The notes: generated from the letters alone by a model not told the origin. Positions 8,211 through 17,560 are shown, numbered from the stretch's first letter. The stretch is DNA of 64,000 nucleotides from Pontibacter silvestris (GCF_020907275.1 NZ_JAJJWI010000001.1:362151-426150), one strand, 5' to 3'. Translations and numbers: made by a program.

Positions 8211-10117
8211 AAGATAAACTGGCATTTCTTAAAACGGTAAAGCCATTTCATGTACTATCAGATGATGTGCTGTTAGGGGTAGTTGACTTGTTACAGGAAG
8301 TTCGTTATTCAAAAGAGACTTTCATCTATCACCAGGAGGTTACTAAAATGAGAGGGATAGACATTATTGTAGAGGGAGAGTATGAAGCATTCTTTTATGA
8401 TAGTGAGCAGAATAAAAGAGTGATAGAACACCATAAAACAGGTTACTGCTATGGGGGGCTGTCTGTGCTTCTTAACAGAAAGAAATCGCTCCGTACAGTT
8501 ATAGCCAAAAAAGACACGCTCGTATATTTTTTGCACAGAAGGGATTTTAGGGCACTTTGTCAGGCGAATGAAGAATTCTTCCACTTCTTTACTGGTGAGT
8601 TCGGTAAACGGATGCTGAACGATGAGTATGCGCATTTTGTGAAACGCCCAATTACGACGATGGAGGAAAATTACATTGCCTCTGAGCAGATGTACTCCAG
8701 GAAAATTGAAAGCTTGGAATATCGTGATATTGTGTCCTGTACAAGCGAAACACCTATTTATGAAGCTGCCAAGGTAATGGCTGAACAAAAGACCAGTTGC
8801 CTGTTTGTGAAAGATGAAGCGGAAAAGATTATAGGTTACCTCTCAGATATCACAATCCGGGACAATGTAGTGGCAAGGCAAGTGGATGTACAGCAACCTA
8901 TCATTAGTATAATGGACAACCCCATTGTGTCTATCGATACGCAGGCTTACGTGTATGAAGCCATCTTGCTGATGTTCCAGACAAAGACACGCTATTTGCT
9001 TATTGAGGAAGCCGGACAATATGTAGGGGTTATCAGCCGTAACAAACTGCTAAGCGAGCAGGCACAGTCTCCGTTTGTGTTTATACAGTCGGTAAAGTTG
9101 GCCCGTTCTGTAGAAGAGCTTAAAAAGAAATGGCAAAAGGTGCCTGATATAGTAACGCAGTTACTTACCCGCGGAGTAAAGGCCGAAATTGTAAATCAGG
9201 TCATAACCACTGTGTCTGATACTATTGCCCTGAAGGTAATAGAAAGCGTAATTGATGAAGTGGGTGCACCTCCTGCTAAATTTGTGTACATGGTGCTTGG
9301 TAGTGAGGGACGAAAAGAGCAAACGCTTAAAACAGACCAGGATAACGCCATTATTTACGAAGACAAAGCAAACGAACAGCGGGAACTGGTAAGGGAGTAT
9401 TTCCTTAAGTTTGCTGATATGGTTTCAGAAAGGCTTAACCATGTTGGTTTTAGCTTTTGCACAGGTGGTTTTATGGCAAAGAACCCTAAATGGACACATT
9501 CCCTGTCGCATTGGAAACGTAATTATGAAAGTTGGATGCGGCAGTCTGTGCCGGAAACTGTTATGAATTTCTCTACCTTCTTCGACTGCCGTTACATCTA
9601 TGGCGAAGTGTCTATTATGGATGAGTTGAAGGAATTTATGGATGAGGAGTTGCAAAAGCCTTTGAACAGATTTCTATTCCACATGGGAAACAATGCTTTG
9701 CAGTACGAGCCACCTTTGACTTTCTTTAACAACATAAGAACCTTTACCAAGGGAACACAGCAGGTGATCAACATAAAAAAAGCCATGACACCTATAGTGG
9801 ATCTTGTCAGAGCTTATGCCCTTAAGAACAGGATTTTTAAAACCAATACAGGAGAACGTTTAGAGGCTTTAAAAGATAAAGGAGTGTTTACTGACAGGGA
9901 ATATAATGAACTTATGCAGTCATATTATTACCTGATGAGTCTGCGCTTGCAGAAACAGGCCAGCCAGATCATAAATGATAAATCAGAGCCAGATAATTAT
10001 ATTGACATCAGGAGCTTGACCAAAATTGAGCAGGTAACGCTGAAAGAGATTTTCAAGACTATCTCTAATTTTCAGTCAAACATTAAAGTGGAGTTTACCA
10101 ACAACCTGTTCGGGTAA
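8207..10117 (+). CDS. cNMP-binding, CBS and DUF294 nucleotidyltransferase-like protein
   Basis: This 636-residue multidomain signalling protein starts with a cyclic-nucleotide-binding-like domain (about 10-140), then a CBS pair (about 165-290), then a DUF294 nucleotidyltransferase domain with G365-S-E-G-R369 and D377-x-D379, the metal-binding signature of the polymerase-beta/GlnD fold. A helical DUF294 C-terminal domain (about 490-630) follows. The family is thought to sense nucleotides through the cNMP and CBS modules and to modify a protein or small molecule; the target is not known. It overlaps the upstream tail-anchored exonuclease by 4 bp. Exonuclease plus CBS/DUF294 pairs recur in other bacteria, which supports a shared function. 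A strong terminator follows the stop. Confidence 0.9.
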   Translation: MKDKLAFLKTVKPFHVLSDDVLLGVVDLLQEVRYSKETFIYHQEVTKMRGIDIIVEGEYEAFFYDSEQNKRVIEHHKTGYCYGGLSVLLNRKKSLRTVIAKKDTLVYFLHRRDFRALCQANEEFFHFFTGEFGKRMLNDEYAHFVKRPITTMEENYIASEQMYSRKIESLEYRDIVSCTSETPIYEAAKVMAEQKTSCLFVKDEAEKIIGYLSDITIRDNVVARQVDVQQPIISIMDNPIVSIDTQAYVYEAILLMFQTKTRYLLIEEAGQYVGVISRNKLLSEQAQSPFVFIQSVKLARSVEELKKKWQKVPDIVTQLLTRGVKAEIVNQVITTVSDTIALKVIESVIDEVGAPPAKFVYMVLGSEGRKEQTLKTDQDNAIIYEDKANEQRELVREYFLKFADMVSERLNHVGFSFCTGGFMAKNPKWTHSLSHWKRNYESWMRQSVPETVMNFSTFFDCRYIYGEVSIMDELKEFMDEELQKPLNRFLFHMGNNALQYEPPLTFFNNIRTFTKGTQQVINIKKAMTPIVDLVRAYALKNRIFKTNTGERLEALKDKGVFTDREYNELMQSYYYLMSLRLQKQASQIINDKSEPDNYIDIRSLTKIEQVTLKEIFKTISNFQSNIKVEFTNNLFG

Positions 10118-10163
10118 GTCCTGGTAGTTGTTAGTCAGCGACTAATTAAAATTTTATAATATG

Positions 10164-10204
10164 TAAAGCCTTAGCTACTGCTTATCAGTTAGCTAAGGCT
10201 TTAT
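10164..10204 (+). terminator. Intrinsic terminator after the CBS/DUF294 gene
   Basis: The arms TAAAGCCTTAGCTACTG and CAGTTAGCTAAGGCTTTA pair over about 17 bp with a single bulged A, followed by TTCTTTTTG. It lies about 50 bp after the stop. Confidence 0.85.
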
Positions 10205-10272
10205 TCTTTTTGTTATTTTATTTATGCAGAATAATTGTGATATTTATGGAACCACACATTTAAAATAAAGCT

Positions 10273-10701
10273 TTGAGTCTGCCTGAAATTCATATTAAAA
10301 TAATAAAAGGAGAAGATACACTAGAATTGAGAAGAAGCGTTATGTGGCCAGAAAAGGACACTGCTTATGTAAAGCTTGAGGAGGATGATACAGGGCTACA
10401 TTATGGGCTGTTCCTGAATGACGTTTTAACTTCAGTTGTCTCTTTGTTTGTAAAGGGTGAAGAAGCACAGTTTAGAAAGTTTGCCACATTAACAGCTAAG
10501 CAAGGACAAGGTTGCGGTTCTGTCTTATTGAAACATGTTATAGCTGTTGCTTCTGAACTAACTGTAAAGACTTTGTGGTGTAACGCGCGTGCGGATAAGG
10601 CTGGTTTTTATAAGAGGTTTGGCTTGCAGAAAACCAATAAAACCTTTACAAAAGGCGGAATGGCTTATGTAAAAATGGAAAAAGACCTGACACAAGGTTA
10701 A
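10273..10701 (+). CDS. GNAT family N-acetyltransferase
   Basis: This 142-residue protein has a GNAT fold. The acetyl-CoA-binding loop is in TAKQGQGCGSVLLKHVIAVA (Q/R-x-x-G-x-G/S type), and the late beta strand and helix are NARADKAGFYKRFGL. Substrate is unknown. The start is a TTG at 10273: an in-frame TAA lies only 12 bp upstream, and the next Met (residue 23) would cut the first beta strand. A 2H phosphoesterase-like gene begins 34 bp downstream on the same strand, so the two may form an operon. Confidence 0.85.
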   Translation: MSLPEIHIKIIKGEDTLELRRSVMWPEKDTAYVKLEEDDTGLHYGLFLNDVLTSVVSLFVKGEEAQFRKFATLTAKQGQGCGSVLLKHVIAVASELTVKTLWCNARADKAGFYKRFGLQKTNKTFTKGGMAYVKMEKDLTQG

Positions 10702-10735
10702 TCGTACCTTTTCGTCTGAATAAGACATCATCAGC

Positions 10736-11443
10736 ATGACCGCTAAAATTGATCTTCACGACCACTATAAGAAGATGTGGGATACATCTTTTAATTTGTT
10801 TGAAGAAGGAGCTTATGAGCTGGATCCATTAATTGATGTAAAAGATGATACCAGATATGGTGTTACATTATTAGCCCGACTATCTCCGGAAGTAAAAGAA
10901 AATATTCTGAAGTTTCTGGATAAGCTAAAGCTGCATGAGCCTGGGCAGTATTTTTATCCTGCATCAGACCTGCACATTACTGTTATGTCTTTTATTTCCT
11001 GTTATGCTGGTTTCCACCTTAACATGATTAAGGTCGAGGAGTATGTATCCTTAATACAAAGCATTACGGCTAAGCTTGCAGCCTTCCAGGTGCACTTTAG
11101 TGGCATTACCGCTTCTCCGTCCTGCATTATGGTTCAAGGCTTCCCTAATGGTGATTCCCTTCAAGAACTGAGAGACGAGTTGAGAGTTGCTTTTAAAGAT
11201 TCAGGCCTTCAGCAGACAATGGACACACGGTATACAATTGTAACGGCACATAGCACTGTGCTTAGGTTTAAGGAGTTGCCAACTAATAGCAAGGTTTTTA
11301 ATGAGGTGTTAGAGAAATACAGAGACCATGACTTTGGTACAGCATTAGTACATGAAGTAGAGCTTGTTAGCAATGATTGGTACCAAAGGCAGAATATGGT
11401 AAAGCAATTAGCTAAGTTAAAACTACTGCAAGAGGTACGTTAA
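10736..11443 (+). CDS. 2H phosphoesterase (2'-5' RNA ligase-like) family protein
   Basis: This 235-residue cytoplasmic protein has the two H-x-T/S motifs that define the 2H phosphoesterase superfamily: H80-I-T82 in DLHITVMS and H172-S-T174 in TAHSTVLRF. The spacing of about 92 residues fits the two-lobed fold. Members act on 2',3'-cyclic or 2'-5'-linked nucleotides. The exact substrate cannot be read from the sequence, and some relatives carry misleading database names. It follows the GNAT gene closely on the same strand. Confidence 0.78.
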   Translation: MTAKIDLHDHYKKMWDTSFNLFEEGAYELDPLIDVKDDTRYGVTLLARLSPEVKENILKFLDKLKLHEPGQYFYPASDLHITVMSFISCYAGFHLNMIKVEEYVSLIQSITAKLAAFQVHFSGITASPSCIMVQGFPNGDSLQELRDELRVAFKDSGLQQTMDTRYTIVTAHSTVLRFKELPTNSKVFNEVLEKYRDHDFGTALVHEVELVSNDWYQRQNMVKQLAKLKLLQEVR

Positions 11444-11628
11444 TGCATTTGTTTCTTACTATAGCTTAGCCTTCCCTGGCAGATGTAAGTAGTGTTTTGC
11501 AGCTAAAGTTCAAAAGTGCATCCTTAGGACTTTAAGCTGATGATTTAAGTGTGAAAGTTCCTGAAAAGTTATGAAAACAGATTTTAATTTCTTATCATAG
11601 AGTTAGTAACCTTTTACTTTTCAACAAT

Positions 11629-11856
11629 ATGTCAGCAATTAAGTACAGAAAAGAAATTGATCGTGTTTTTGAGGTATTGCGTACGCCTTTTATGTCAGAT
11701 TATACCTTTCATGAGCTAAAGGTTAATATAGGGGAGGAGTTTGGCTTAACCTATGAGCAAATGAATAAAGACATAGAGGAAGGAGTTCAGAATGGCTTTT
11801 CTCCAGAGTTCCAGATTAAGATGTTCAAAGATCTCTTTGTCAGCTACTCAAAATAA
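11629..11856 (+). CDS. Small conserved-looking protein of unknown function
   Basis: I do not recognise this 75-residue protein. It is soluble, charged and predicted mainly helical (YRKEIDRVFEVLRTPFMSDYTFHELKVNIGEEFGLT), with no signal or membrane segment. It starts at an ATG after a 185-bp spacer and is followed about 100 bp later by a long perfect hairpin terminator, so it forms its own transcription unit. Codon use matches its neighbours, which argues for a real gene. Confidence 0.65.
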   Translation: MSAIKYRKEIDRVFEVLRTPFMSDYTFHELKVNIGEEFGLTYEQMNKDIEEGVQNGFSPEFQIKMFKDLFVSYSK

Positions 11857-11960
11857 GAACCAGGTAGTAAGCAAGTAAGGTTTGTGTTTTAAAGGAAGTT
11901 GCTTATTCGAAGCATTTGGAACTTTAAGTATAAGAGGTAATGCCTATACCCTTAAACATA

Positions 11961-11998
11961 CAGCAAAACCAGAGAAACCTCTTTCTCTGGTTTTGCTG
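11961..11998 (+). terminator. Long perfect hairpin terminator
   Basis: A 17-bp perfect stem (11961-11977 with 11982-11998, loop CCTC) lies downstream of the 75-residue gene and ends in a T-rich right arm. Confidence 0.85.
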
Positions 11999-12093
11999 TA
12001 TTAAGCTGATCTGATGCAAATTCTATTGTTCAAACAACATTGATACTGTATTGAAGCTACTTACTTTTGGTCGTTCTAATTTAAAGGTTAGTT

Positions 12094-13005
12094 ATGAGTA
12101 GTTTTATATTGCTGTTTCTGTGTTTGGCGATAGGCGTTCTGCTTCGTCATGTGCGGGATTTTCCTTCTAATACCCCTTTGGTGCTGAACCAGTTTATTAT
12201 ATATATATCGCTGCCAGCACTGGCTTTAAACTTTATACCAGAAATAAAGCTTGACCAAACGCTTTTTCTTCCGATAGGTGTAGCCTGGATTTGCTTTGCC
12301 GGTTCAGCCCTTATTTTCTGGAGCTTGGGAAAGATCTACAGCTGGTCCCGGAAGCTTACTGGCTGCCTTATTCTAATGGCAGGACTTGGAAATACATCAT
12401 TTATTGGTTTTCCGGTTATGGAGGCACTTTATGGTAACGTGGGCCTGAGAACCTCAATTATCATAGATCAACCGGGTTCATTTCTTGTGCTTTCTACTTT
12501 AGGCATAGCGGTGGCAGCTTCCTTTTCTAGAGGTAAGGCAAGTGCCCAAGCTATTTTGAAAAAGGTGTTTACTTTTCCACCGCTAGTTGCCTTTATTGTG
12601 GGGTTAGCTATGAACATAGCTGGTTTACATTTCTCTGATGATTTAAATGATGTATTTCAACGATTAGGAACCACCGTTACCCCTTTGGCTTTGGTATCAG
12701 TTGGAATGCAGTTGCGTATTGAAAAGCGGAGTAAGCATTGGGGCTTTCTTACTTTGGGGTTGGCTTACCAGTTAATTATTTCCCCGGCCATAATTTATGG
12801 GCTGTATGTGTGGGTGTTTAAAGCCAGGGGAGAGGTAGTACAGGTTTGTGTGTTAGAAGCAGCGATGGCTCCCATGATTACGCCTTCTATTGTAGCTGCC
12901 ACTTATGGTTTAAAACCTCGCCTGGCTAACATGATGATTGGTTTTGGCATACCAGTTTCGTTTCTGACACTGGCTGTGTGGTATTGGCTGGTGCAGGGGG
13001 TATAA
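12094..13005 (+). CDS. AEC family transporter (auxin efflux carrier-like permease)
   Basis: This 303-residue inner-membrane protein has about ten hydrophobic segments in two five-helix repeats. Family-typical motifs include LNQFIIYISLPALAL near the first repeat, GLGNTSFIGFPVMEALYG in the middle, and APMITPSIVAATYGL near the end. Bacterial AEC proteins export or import carboxylates and similar anions. The substrate is not evident from the neighbours. It is monocistronic and converges on ychF, with a shared bidirectional hairpin at 13144-13194. Confidence 0.92.
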   Translation: MSSFILLFLCLAIGVLLRHVRDFPSNTPLVLNQFIIYISLPALALNFIPEIKLDQTLFLPIGVAWICFAGSALIFWSLGKIYSWSRKLTGCLILMAGLGNTSFIGFPVMEALYGNVGLRTSIIIDQPGSFLVLSTLGIAVAASFSRGKASAQAILKKVFTFPPLVAFIVGLAMNIAGLHFSDDLNDVFQRLGTTVTPLALVSVGMQLRIEKRSKHWGFLTLGLAYQLIISPAIIYGLYVWVFKARGEVVQVCVLEAAMAPMITPSIVAATYGLKPRLANMMIGFGIPVSFLTLAVWYWLVQGV

Positions 13006-13143
13006 GTAAATTTTAAGTGAGCTGACTTTGTTGCCGATAATCAGGCGCAAAGATAGGAGTGGAGTGAGCCTTGCTATCTTAATGAAAGTTATAACTACTC
13101 CTGAAGCCAGGGGTTAGGTTACTAATTTACAAGAAAGGATATA

Positions 13144-13194
13144 CTGCAATAAAAAAGGAGAGCAGACCAAAGCTACTCTCCTTTTTTATTGCAG
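13144..13194. terminator. Bidirectional terminator between AEC transporter and ychF
   Basis: A perfect 19-bp stem (13144-13162 with 13176-13194) has an A6 run in the left arm and a T6 run in the right arm, so it can end transcripts arriving from either side. Confidence 0.9.
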
Positions 13195-13206
13195 GTTTAT
13201 GAAAAA

Positions 13207-14304
13207 CTATACATTAAAGCGGAAGTGCATAATGTCGCCATCCTGTACCACATAGTCTTTACCCTCCACAGCCATTTTGCCTGCTTCTTTAATCTTAGCT
13301 TCAGACTTGTGTTCCTGGTAATCTTTTAGTTTGATTACCTCTGCACGGATAAAACCTTTCTCAAAGTCAGAATGGATGACACCGGCTGCCTGCGGAGCTT
13401 TCCAACCTTTGCCAATTGTCCAGGCGCGTACTTCTTTCACGCCAGCTGTAAAGTATGTAATAAGGTCAAGCAGTTCGTAAGAAGCCCTAATCAATTTATT
13501 TAAACCAGATTCCTGCAGGCCGTACTCTGACAGGAACATCTCTTTTTCCTCAGGGTCCGTTAGCTCTGCAATCTGTGCTTCAATTGAAGCGCTGATAAGT
13601 ACTACCTGCGCATTTTCGTTCTTTACGTACTCAGTTAGGGCGTCGGAAAATTTATTGCCGGTGTTTACAGCGTCCTCATCTACGTTAGCAGCATATATAA
13701 CAGGCTTTTCTGTCAGTAACTTCAGATCGTCTACAGCTTCTTTGTCTTCTTCAGTAGTGTCTAGGCTTCTGACGTTTAAGCCAGCCTCCAGGTGTGCTTT
13801 ATACTTTTCCAGGCTAGCCAGCTCTTTTTTAGCTTTTGCGTCACCGGACTTTGCTGAACGAATTACTTTCTGTATTTTTTTGTCAACAGACTCAAGGTCT
13901 TTTAGTTGCAGTTCAGTATCAATAATTTCTTTGTCAGAGATTGGGTCTACTTTGCCGGCAACATGCACAATATTAGGGTCTTCAAAACAACGTATTACGT
14001 GAATAATGGCATCTACTTCACGAATATTTGCCAGGAATTTATTACCCAGACCTTCGCCTTTGCTGGCACCTTGTACTAAACCTGCAATATCAACAAACTC
14101 AATTACAGTAGGTAGTACACGTTCAGGATGAACCAGTTCTTCTAATATTTGCAGGCGTTCGTCAGGTACAGTAATAACCCCCACGTTTGGTTCTATGGTA
14201 CAAAATGGATAGTTGGCAGATTCTGCCTTGGCGTTAGAAATAGCGTTAAATAAAGTAGACTTACCTACATTTGGCAGCCCTACAATTCCGCATCTGAGTC
14301 CCAT
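13207..14304 (-). CDS. ychF: Redox-regulated ATPase YchF (Obg-like)
   Basis: This 365-residue P-loop protein is a clear YchF. The Walker A is GLPNVGKS near the N-terminus, switch II is [22 protein letters not shown], and the nucleotide-specificity loop NVDED replaces NKxD, fitting ATP preference. A coiled-coil domain (about 130-200) follows, then a C-terminal TGS domain (about 280-365) ending [14 protein letters not shown]. YchF binds ribosomes and is linked to stress and translation. On the minus strand a TATATTTG element (14334-14341) lies about 30 bp upstream, a good -7 match, without a clear -33 box. Confidence 0.98.
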   Translation of the reverse strand: MGLRCGIVGLPNVGKSTLFNAISNAKAESANYPFCTIEPNVGVITVPDERLQILEELVHPERVLPTVIEFVDIAGLVQGASKGEGLGNKFLANIREVDAIIHVIRCFEDPNIVHVAGKVDPISDKEIIDTELQLKDLESVDKKIQKVIRSAKSGDAKAKKELASLEKYKAHLEAGLNVRSLDTTEEDKEAVDDLKLLTEKPVIYAANVDEDAVNTGNKFSDALTEYVKNENAQVVLISASIEAQIAELTDPEEKEMFLSEYGLQESGLNKLIRASYELLDLITYFTAGVKEVRAWTIGKGWKAPQAAGVIHSDFEKGFIRAEVIKLKDYQEHKSEAKIKEAGKMAVEGKDYVVQDGDIMHFRFNV

Positions 14305-14667
14305 TAATTTCTGAATTATAGTAAAATCAGCCGCAAATATACAACAATTTAACTACGTGTGCAGCGTCATTTATACTCTTTAGGCTTTGCTACAAACTAT
14401 AACTAACTTGTTATCGGGTATTTTATAAATGAAAGGCTGGTTATGCGGCAATACACGTGATAGCAGAGTGTATTTAAGTCTGTATAAAATACTGGAATTA
14501 TACATTTAAACTGACCGCAATAACAAATAGCTGATAAGTTATTTGAAATATACCCTGCACAGGGAATAGAGGTTTTAACCTTGAGAAACTAAGGTTTGTA
14601 CAAAATAAAAAAAGCTTATGGAGGATACCATAAGCTAGTTATTTTCAAAAGAGAAGTAGTTTAATAA
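14305..14667. other. 363-bp intergenic region with a terminator
   Basis: This is the upstream region of ychF and the downstream region of the DUF3276 gene. It holds the ychF -7-like element (14334-14341) and the terminator at 14613-14636. The remaining AT-rich sequence shows no gene. Confidence 0.55.
14613..14636 (-). terminator. Intrinsic terminator of the DUF3276 gene
   Basis: The arms AGCTTATGG and CCATAAGCT form a 9-bp stem with a 6-nt loop. On the minus strand it is followed by TTTTTTATTTTG, a classic T-tract, about 30 bp after the DUF3276 stop. Confidence 0.88.
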
Positions 14668-15000
14668 CTACTCCCACTTAAGTTCTTCGTCAAATGAAGC
14701 TGCTGGTTCTGGTTCTACCTGTGCTTCTAGCGTGGCAAGTGCCTCTTCTGTAAGAAGTTCAGATTTAACGTGATCAATTGTTCCCTGTAGAGCCTCGACA
14801 AATTTTGCAAAATCTTCTTTATATAAGAAAATCTTGTGTTTTTCATAGGAGAAGCTCTCGTCTTTGAACTTTCTCTTACTCTCTGTGATGGTCACATAAT
14901 AGTCATTAGAGCGAGTTGACTTCACATCAAAGAAATACGTTCTCTTCCCTGCTCTTACTCTTTGGGAATAAATCTCTGCTTTTTCGTTGTTCTCTTCCAC
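14668..15000 (-). CDS. DUF3276 / PUR-alpha-like nucleic-acid-binding protein
   Basis: This 110-residue protein matches the DUF3276 family, the bacterial counterpart of eukaryotic PUR-alpha repeats. The core runs from about residue 8 to 80 with features such as AGKRTYFFDVKSTRSNDYYVTITESKR and a helix YKEDFAKFVEALQGTIDHV. A short acidic tail follows (EPEPAASFDEELKWE). Members in Bacteroidota and spirochaetes are small single-repeat proteins that dimerise; the Borrelia homologue binds DNA and RNA. A global nucleic-acid-binding role is therefore likely. It is monocistronic with its own terminator. Confidence 0.9.
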   Translation of the reverse strand: MEENNEKAEIYSQRVRAGKRTYFFDVKSTRSNDYYVTITESKRKFKDESFSYEKHKIFLYKEDFAKFVEALQGTIDHVKSELLTEEALATLEAQVEPEPAASFDEELKWE

Positions 15001-15082
15001 CGTTTAAATAGACGTTAAATTCAACTTTATGAACATAAAAGTAACATATTGATCCGATATATAAAAGTTTTTGAATTTAAAA

Positions 15083-15112
15083 TTTGAATATTTTTTCTTC
15101 TTACTATATTTG
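15083..15112 (+). promoter_or_regulatory. Bacteroidota-type promoter for the RlpA-like gene
   Basis: A TTTG -33 element (15083-15086) and a perfect TATATTTG -7 element (15105-15112) are separated by 18 bp, close to the Bacteroidota consensus TTTG-N17-23-TAnnTTTG. The start codon at 15136 lies 24 bp further on. Confidence 0.75.
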
Positions 15113-15135
15113 TGTACGAACCAACATAGTATAGC

Positions 15136-15546
15136 ATGAATATATGTTCAATTATACTAGTATTGCTCCTTTCGTTTTTCAACGTTAAAAGCACTTATTT
15201 AACTGAGGGTAAGGCTTCTTTTTACTCCGATCGTATGCAAGGCCACCGGACATCAAGCGGTGAGCGCTACGATAAAACCCAGCTTACAGCTGCGCATGCA
15301 ACGCTTCCTTTCAATACACGCGTGCGGGTAACCAACCACAAAAACGGTAAAAGTGTCATCGTTAAGATTAACGACCGTATGGCCCGTAGTCGTTACCATA
15401 TCATTGATCTTTCAAAGGCTGCTGCCAGGAAAATAGATATGGTGCGGGATGGAATAGGAAAGGTTAGGTTGGAAATCATAAATGAGGAAAACGCAGGGCA
15501 ACAAGTTTCGCCTTTGGCCGTTTCAAAAGCAGCTACTACAAAATAA
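15136..15546 (+). CDS. RlpA-like septal ring lytic transglycosylase family protein
   Basis: This 136-residue exported protein has a short N-terminal signal (residues 1-18) and one double-psi beta-barrel RlpA domain (about 25-115). Typical motifs are EGKASFYSDRMQGHRTSSGERYD, AAHATLPFNTRVRVTN and VKINDRMARSRYHIIDLSKAAARKI. In Pseudomonas, RlpA cleaves peptidoglycan strands lacking stem peptides at the septum. There is no SPOR domain here, so septal targeting is not shown. The DUF58 gene begins 11 bp after its stop, so the two form an operon behind the promoter at 15083. Confidence 0.9.
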   Translation: MNICSIILVLLLSFFNVKSTYLTEGKASFYSDRMQGHRTSSGERYDKTQLTAAHATLPFNTRVRVTNHKNGKSVIVKINDRMARSRYHIIDLSKAAARKIDMVRDGIGKVRLEIINEENAGQQVSPLAVSKAATTK

Positions 15547-15556
15547 AACCTCTCTT

Positions 15557-16468
15557 ATGAAAAAGCCTCTTACCCTTGCTGATGTTAAGAAATTCGAAAA
15601 CATGGAGTTTCTGGCGAAGCAATTGGTAGAGGGCTTTATTACTGGCCTGCACCAGTCGCCGTATCATGGCTTTTCGGTAGAGTTTTCAGAGCACCGCCTG
15701 TATAACAGTGGTGAAACCACCCGTCACATCGACTGGAAAGTGTTTGCAAGAACTGATAAGCTTTTTGTAAAACGTTACGAGGAAGAGACTAATCTTAGAT
15801 GCCATCTGCTCCTGGATGTATCCCCCTCTATGTATTACCCAACCGATAGCCACGGCAAAATTACTTTTAGCGCTCTTTGTGCTGCTGCCCTGGCTACGCT
15901 GCTTCGTAAGCAAAGAGATGCCGTAGGCTTGGTTACTTTTTCTGATAGAATTGAGCTGCAAACTCCTGTTCGTTCTACGTCCTCACATTTGCACACGCTC
16001 TTGCTTATTTTGCAAAAGCAGCTGGAAGCCAAGCCTGTAGGCAAAGACACCAATGTAACAGTAGTGGTAAACCAAATTGCCCAGCAGATACCTAAGCGCT
16101 CTTTGGTGATTATTTTTAGCGATATGCTGAGCCGCCACGAAGACAGCGATGAAATTTTTGCCGCCCTGCAACACCTGAAGCACCAGAACCACGAGGTGAT
16201 TATTTTCCATGTAATGGACCGCAAAACAGAGGAAGAATTTGATTTTGCCGAGCAGCCTTATGTGTTTGTGGATGTTGAAACAGGGCAGGAGATAAAATTA
16301 CAGCCTTCTCAGGTAAAAGAGCACTACCGCGCTGCTGTCGAAAATTATAAGCGTGATCTACTGCTGAAATGCGGACAGTATAAAATAGATTTTGTGCCGG
16401 TTGATATCAGTGAGCCTTTTGATAAGGTACTGTATTCTTACCTGGTGAAGCGGGCTAAGGTGAAGTAA
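15557..16468 (+). CDS. DUF58 domain protein
   Basis: This 303-residue protein belongs to the DUF58 family (motif HRLYNSGETTRHIDWKVFARTDKLFVKRYEEET), followed by a von Willebrand A-like core with the MIDAS-type motif DVSPSMYY (D-x-S-x-S). The family sits with MoxR ATPases and Bat proteins in envelope stress and complex assembly; no MoxR gene is in this window. I place the start at the ATG at 15557, because an upstream frame start at 15482 would lie inside rlpA and add a tail with no domain match. It is the second gene of the RlpA operon. No transmembrane segment is seen, so it is cytoplasmic. Confidence 0.92.
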   Translation: MKKPLTLADVKKFENMEFLAKQLVEGFITGLHQSPYHGFSVEFSEHRLYNSGETTRHIDWKVFARTDKLFVKRYEEETNLRCHLLLDVSPSMYYPTDSHGKITFSALCAAALATLLRKQRDAVGLVTFSDRIELQTPVRSTSSHLHTLLLILQKQLEAKPVGKDTNVTVVVNQIAQQIPKRSLVIIFSDMLSRHEDSDEIFAALQHLKHQNHEVIIFHVMDRKTEEEFDFAEQPYVFVDVETGQEIKLQPSQVKEHYRAAVENYKRDLLLKCGQYKIDFVPVDISEPFDKVLYSYLVKRAKVK

Positions 16469-16638
16469 AAAGATTAATTACATAGAGAGGAGGTTGCTAC
16501 AAATTGTGTCGTAGTAAATGCATTATACTGCGTCAAATTTATAGTTTAGTCCTTTCTTGGATAGAAGATTTTTGAAACCGTTTTATCATTTTTAATATCT
16601 TGCCATACAGGGTAAATTTGTTTAAGCTGTAATACTGT

Positions 16639-17265
16639 TTACTTCGGCTCGTTATCCAAAGACTGCCATAGGTATTTACAGGCTATTGTTCTGTAAGGTC
16701 TCCAGCTTTCGCCGATTTCAGCCATTCGAACACGTAATGCTTTGCCAGTTTCTGTTAAACCATAATGTCTTTTCATTGCATTTTGTATTCCGACATCATC
16801 TACAGGTAGCACATCAGGTCGTTCTAAGGCAAACATCAGTAGCATCTCAACTGTCCAGCGACCTACTCCCTTAATTTGTGTCAGGTGCTTTATAAGTTCT
16901 TCGTCTTCCAAAGCATCAATGATGGCGTGGTTAAGGTTGCCCTTGGCTGCAAACATGGCAACATTTCGTAAGTAACCAATCTTCTGGAAAGATAAACCTG
17001 CCCCACGTAGTGTCTCGTTAGGTGCAGACAGCACAAGGTCTGGGTAAGGATACTGTTCAGGGAACAACTCTAAAAACCTTCTGAAAATGGTAGCCGCTAC
17101 CTTAGTAGAGAGTTGTTGCGACACTATAGAACTGAGCAGTTTAAAGTACAGGTCTTCTGATTTAGCTGATTTCAACGATTTACCATTGGCTATTATATGG
17201 GTCAGTACCGGATCATGAGATAGTACGGACATTACTTCAGGGGCAGGAGGGTGTGCTAACAACAT
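16639..17265 (-). CDS. DNA-3-methyladenine glycosylase II family (HhH-GPD)
   Basis: This 208-residue protein is a base-excision repair glycosylase of the AlkA type. The helix-hairpin-helix is LTQIKGVGRWTVEMLLMF, and the Gly/Pro-rich loop with the catalytic Asp is LPVDDVGIQNAMKRHYG. An earlier helix motif is SIVSQQLSTKVAATIFRRF, where other members recognise DNA. It lacks the AlkA N-terminal beta domain and is about the length of short bacterial and yeast Mag1-like forms. The start is the ATG at 17265; a TTG directly before it is less likely. It removes alkylated purines from DNA. Confidence 0.92.
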   Translation of the reverse strand: MLLAHPPAPEVMSVLSHDPVLTHIIANGKSLKSAKSEDLYFKLLSSIVSQQLSTKVAATIFRRFLELFPEQYPYPDLVLSAPNETLRGAGLSFQKIGYLRNVAMFAAKGNLNHAIIDALEDEELIKHLTQIKGVGRWTVEMLLMFALERPDVLPVDDVGIQNAMKRHYGLTETGKALRVRMAEIGESWRPYRTIACKYLWQSLDNEPK

Positions 17266-17560
17266 CAATTCTTTTTGTTTTGCTCAAGTTGCTTATTTAA
17301 GAATAGCTAAACAATAGGAGGAGGAATTATTAAATGTTTAAAGTTTGTTTATTATGTTAAATATAAACATTTGTTCATGAGTTTAAGTATTGCATATGCC
17401 GGGTATGGGTTTGTATAGCCACCTTTATTACCTAGGTTATAGTATTTTAAACGCAGTTACAGATATGTAAGGCTTATTGCAAAGGATAGATGGAATAGTT
17501 TTATTACTTGTCTTCTTTTCAACAAGCTTTTATTGTTGGATGTATTTTAGGGATAAAAGC
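17266..17560. other. Intergenic region, nothing recognised
   Basis: AT-rich DNA between the glycosylase gene and the terminator of the tRNA-like gene. I see no gene or clear regulatory site. Confidence 0.5.

Noticed and set aside
15482-15556. Upstream extension of the DUF58 gene
   Set aside because: It overlaps rlpA in another frame and adds residues without domain match; ATG 15557 fits the family start and gives an 11-bp operon gap.
15835-16224. 129-codon frame antisense to the DUF58 gene
   Set aside because: Shadow of the real gene; Ser/Trp/Cys-rich composition typical of antisense frames.
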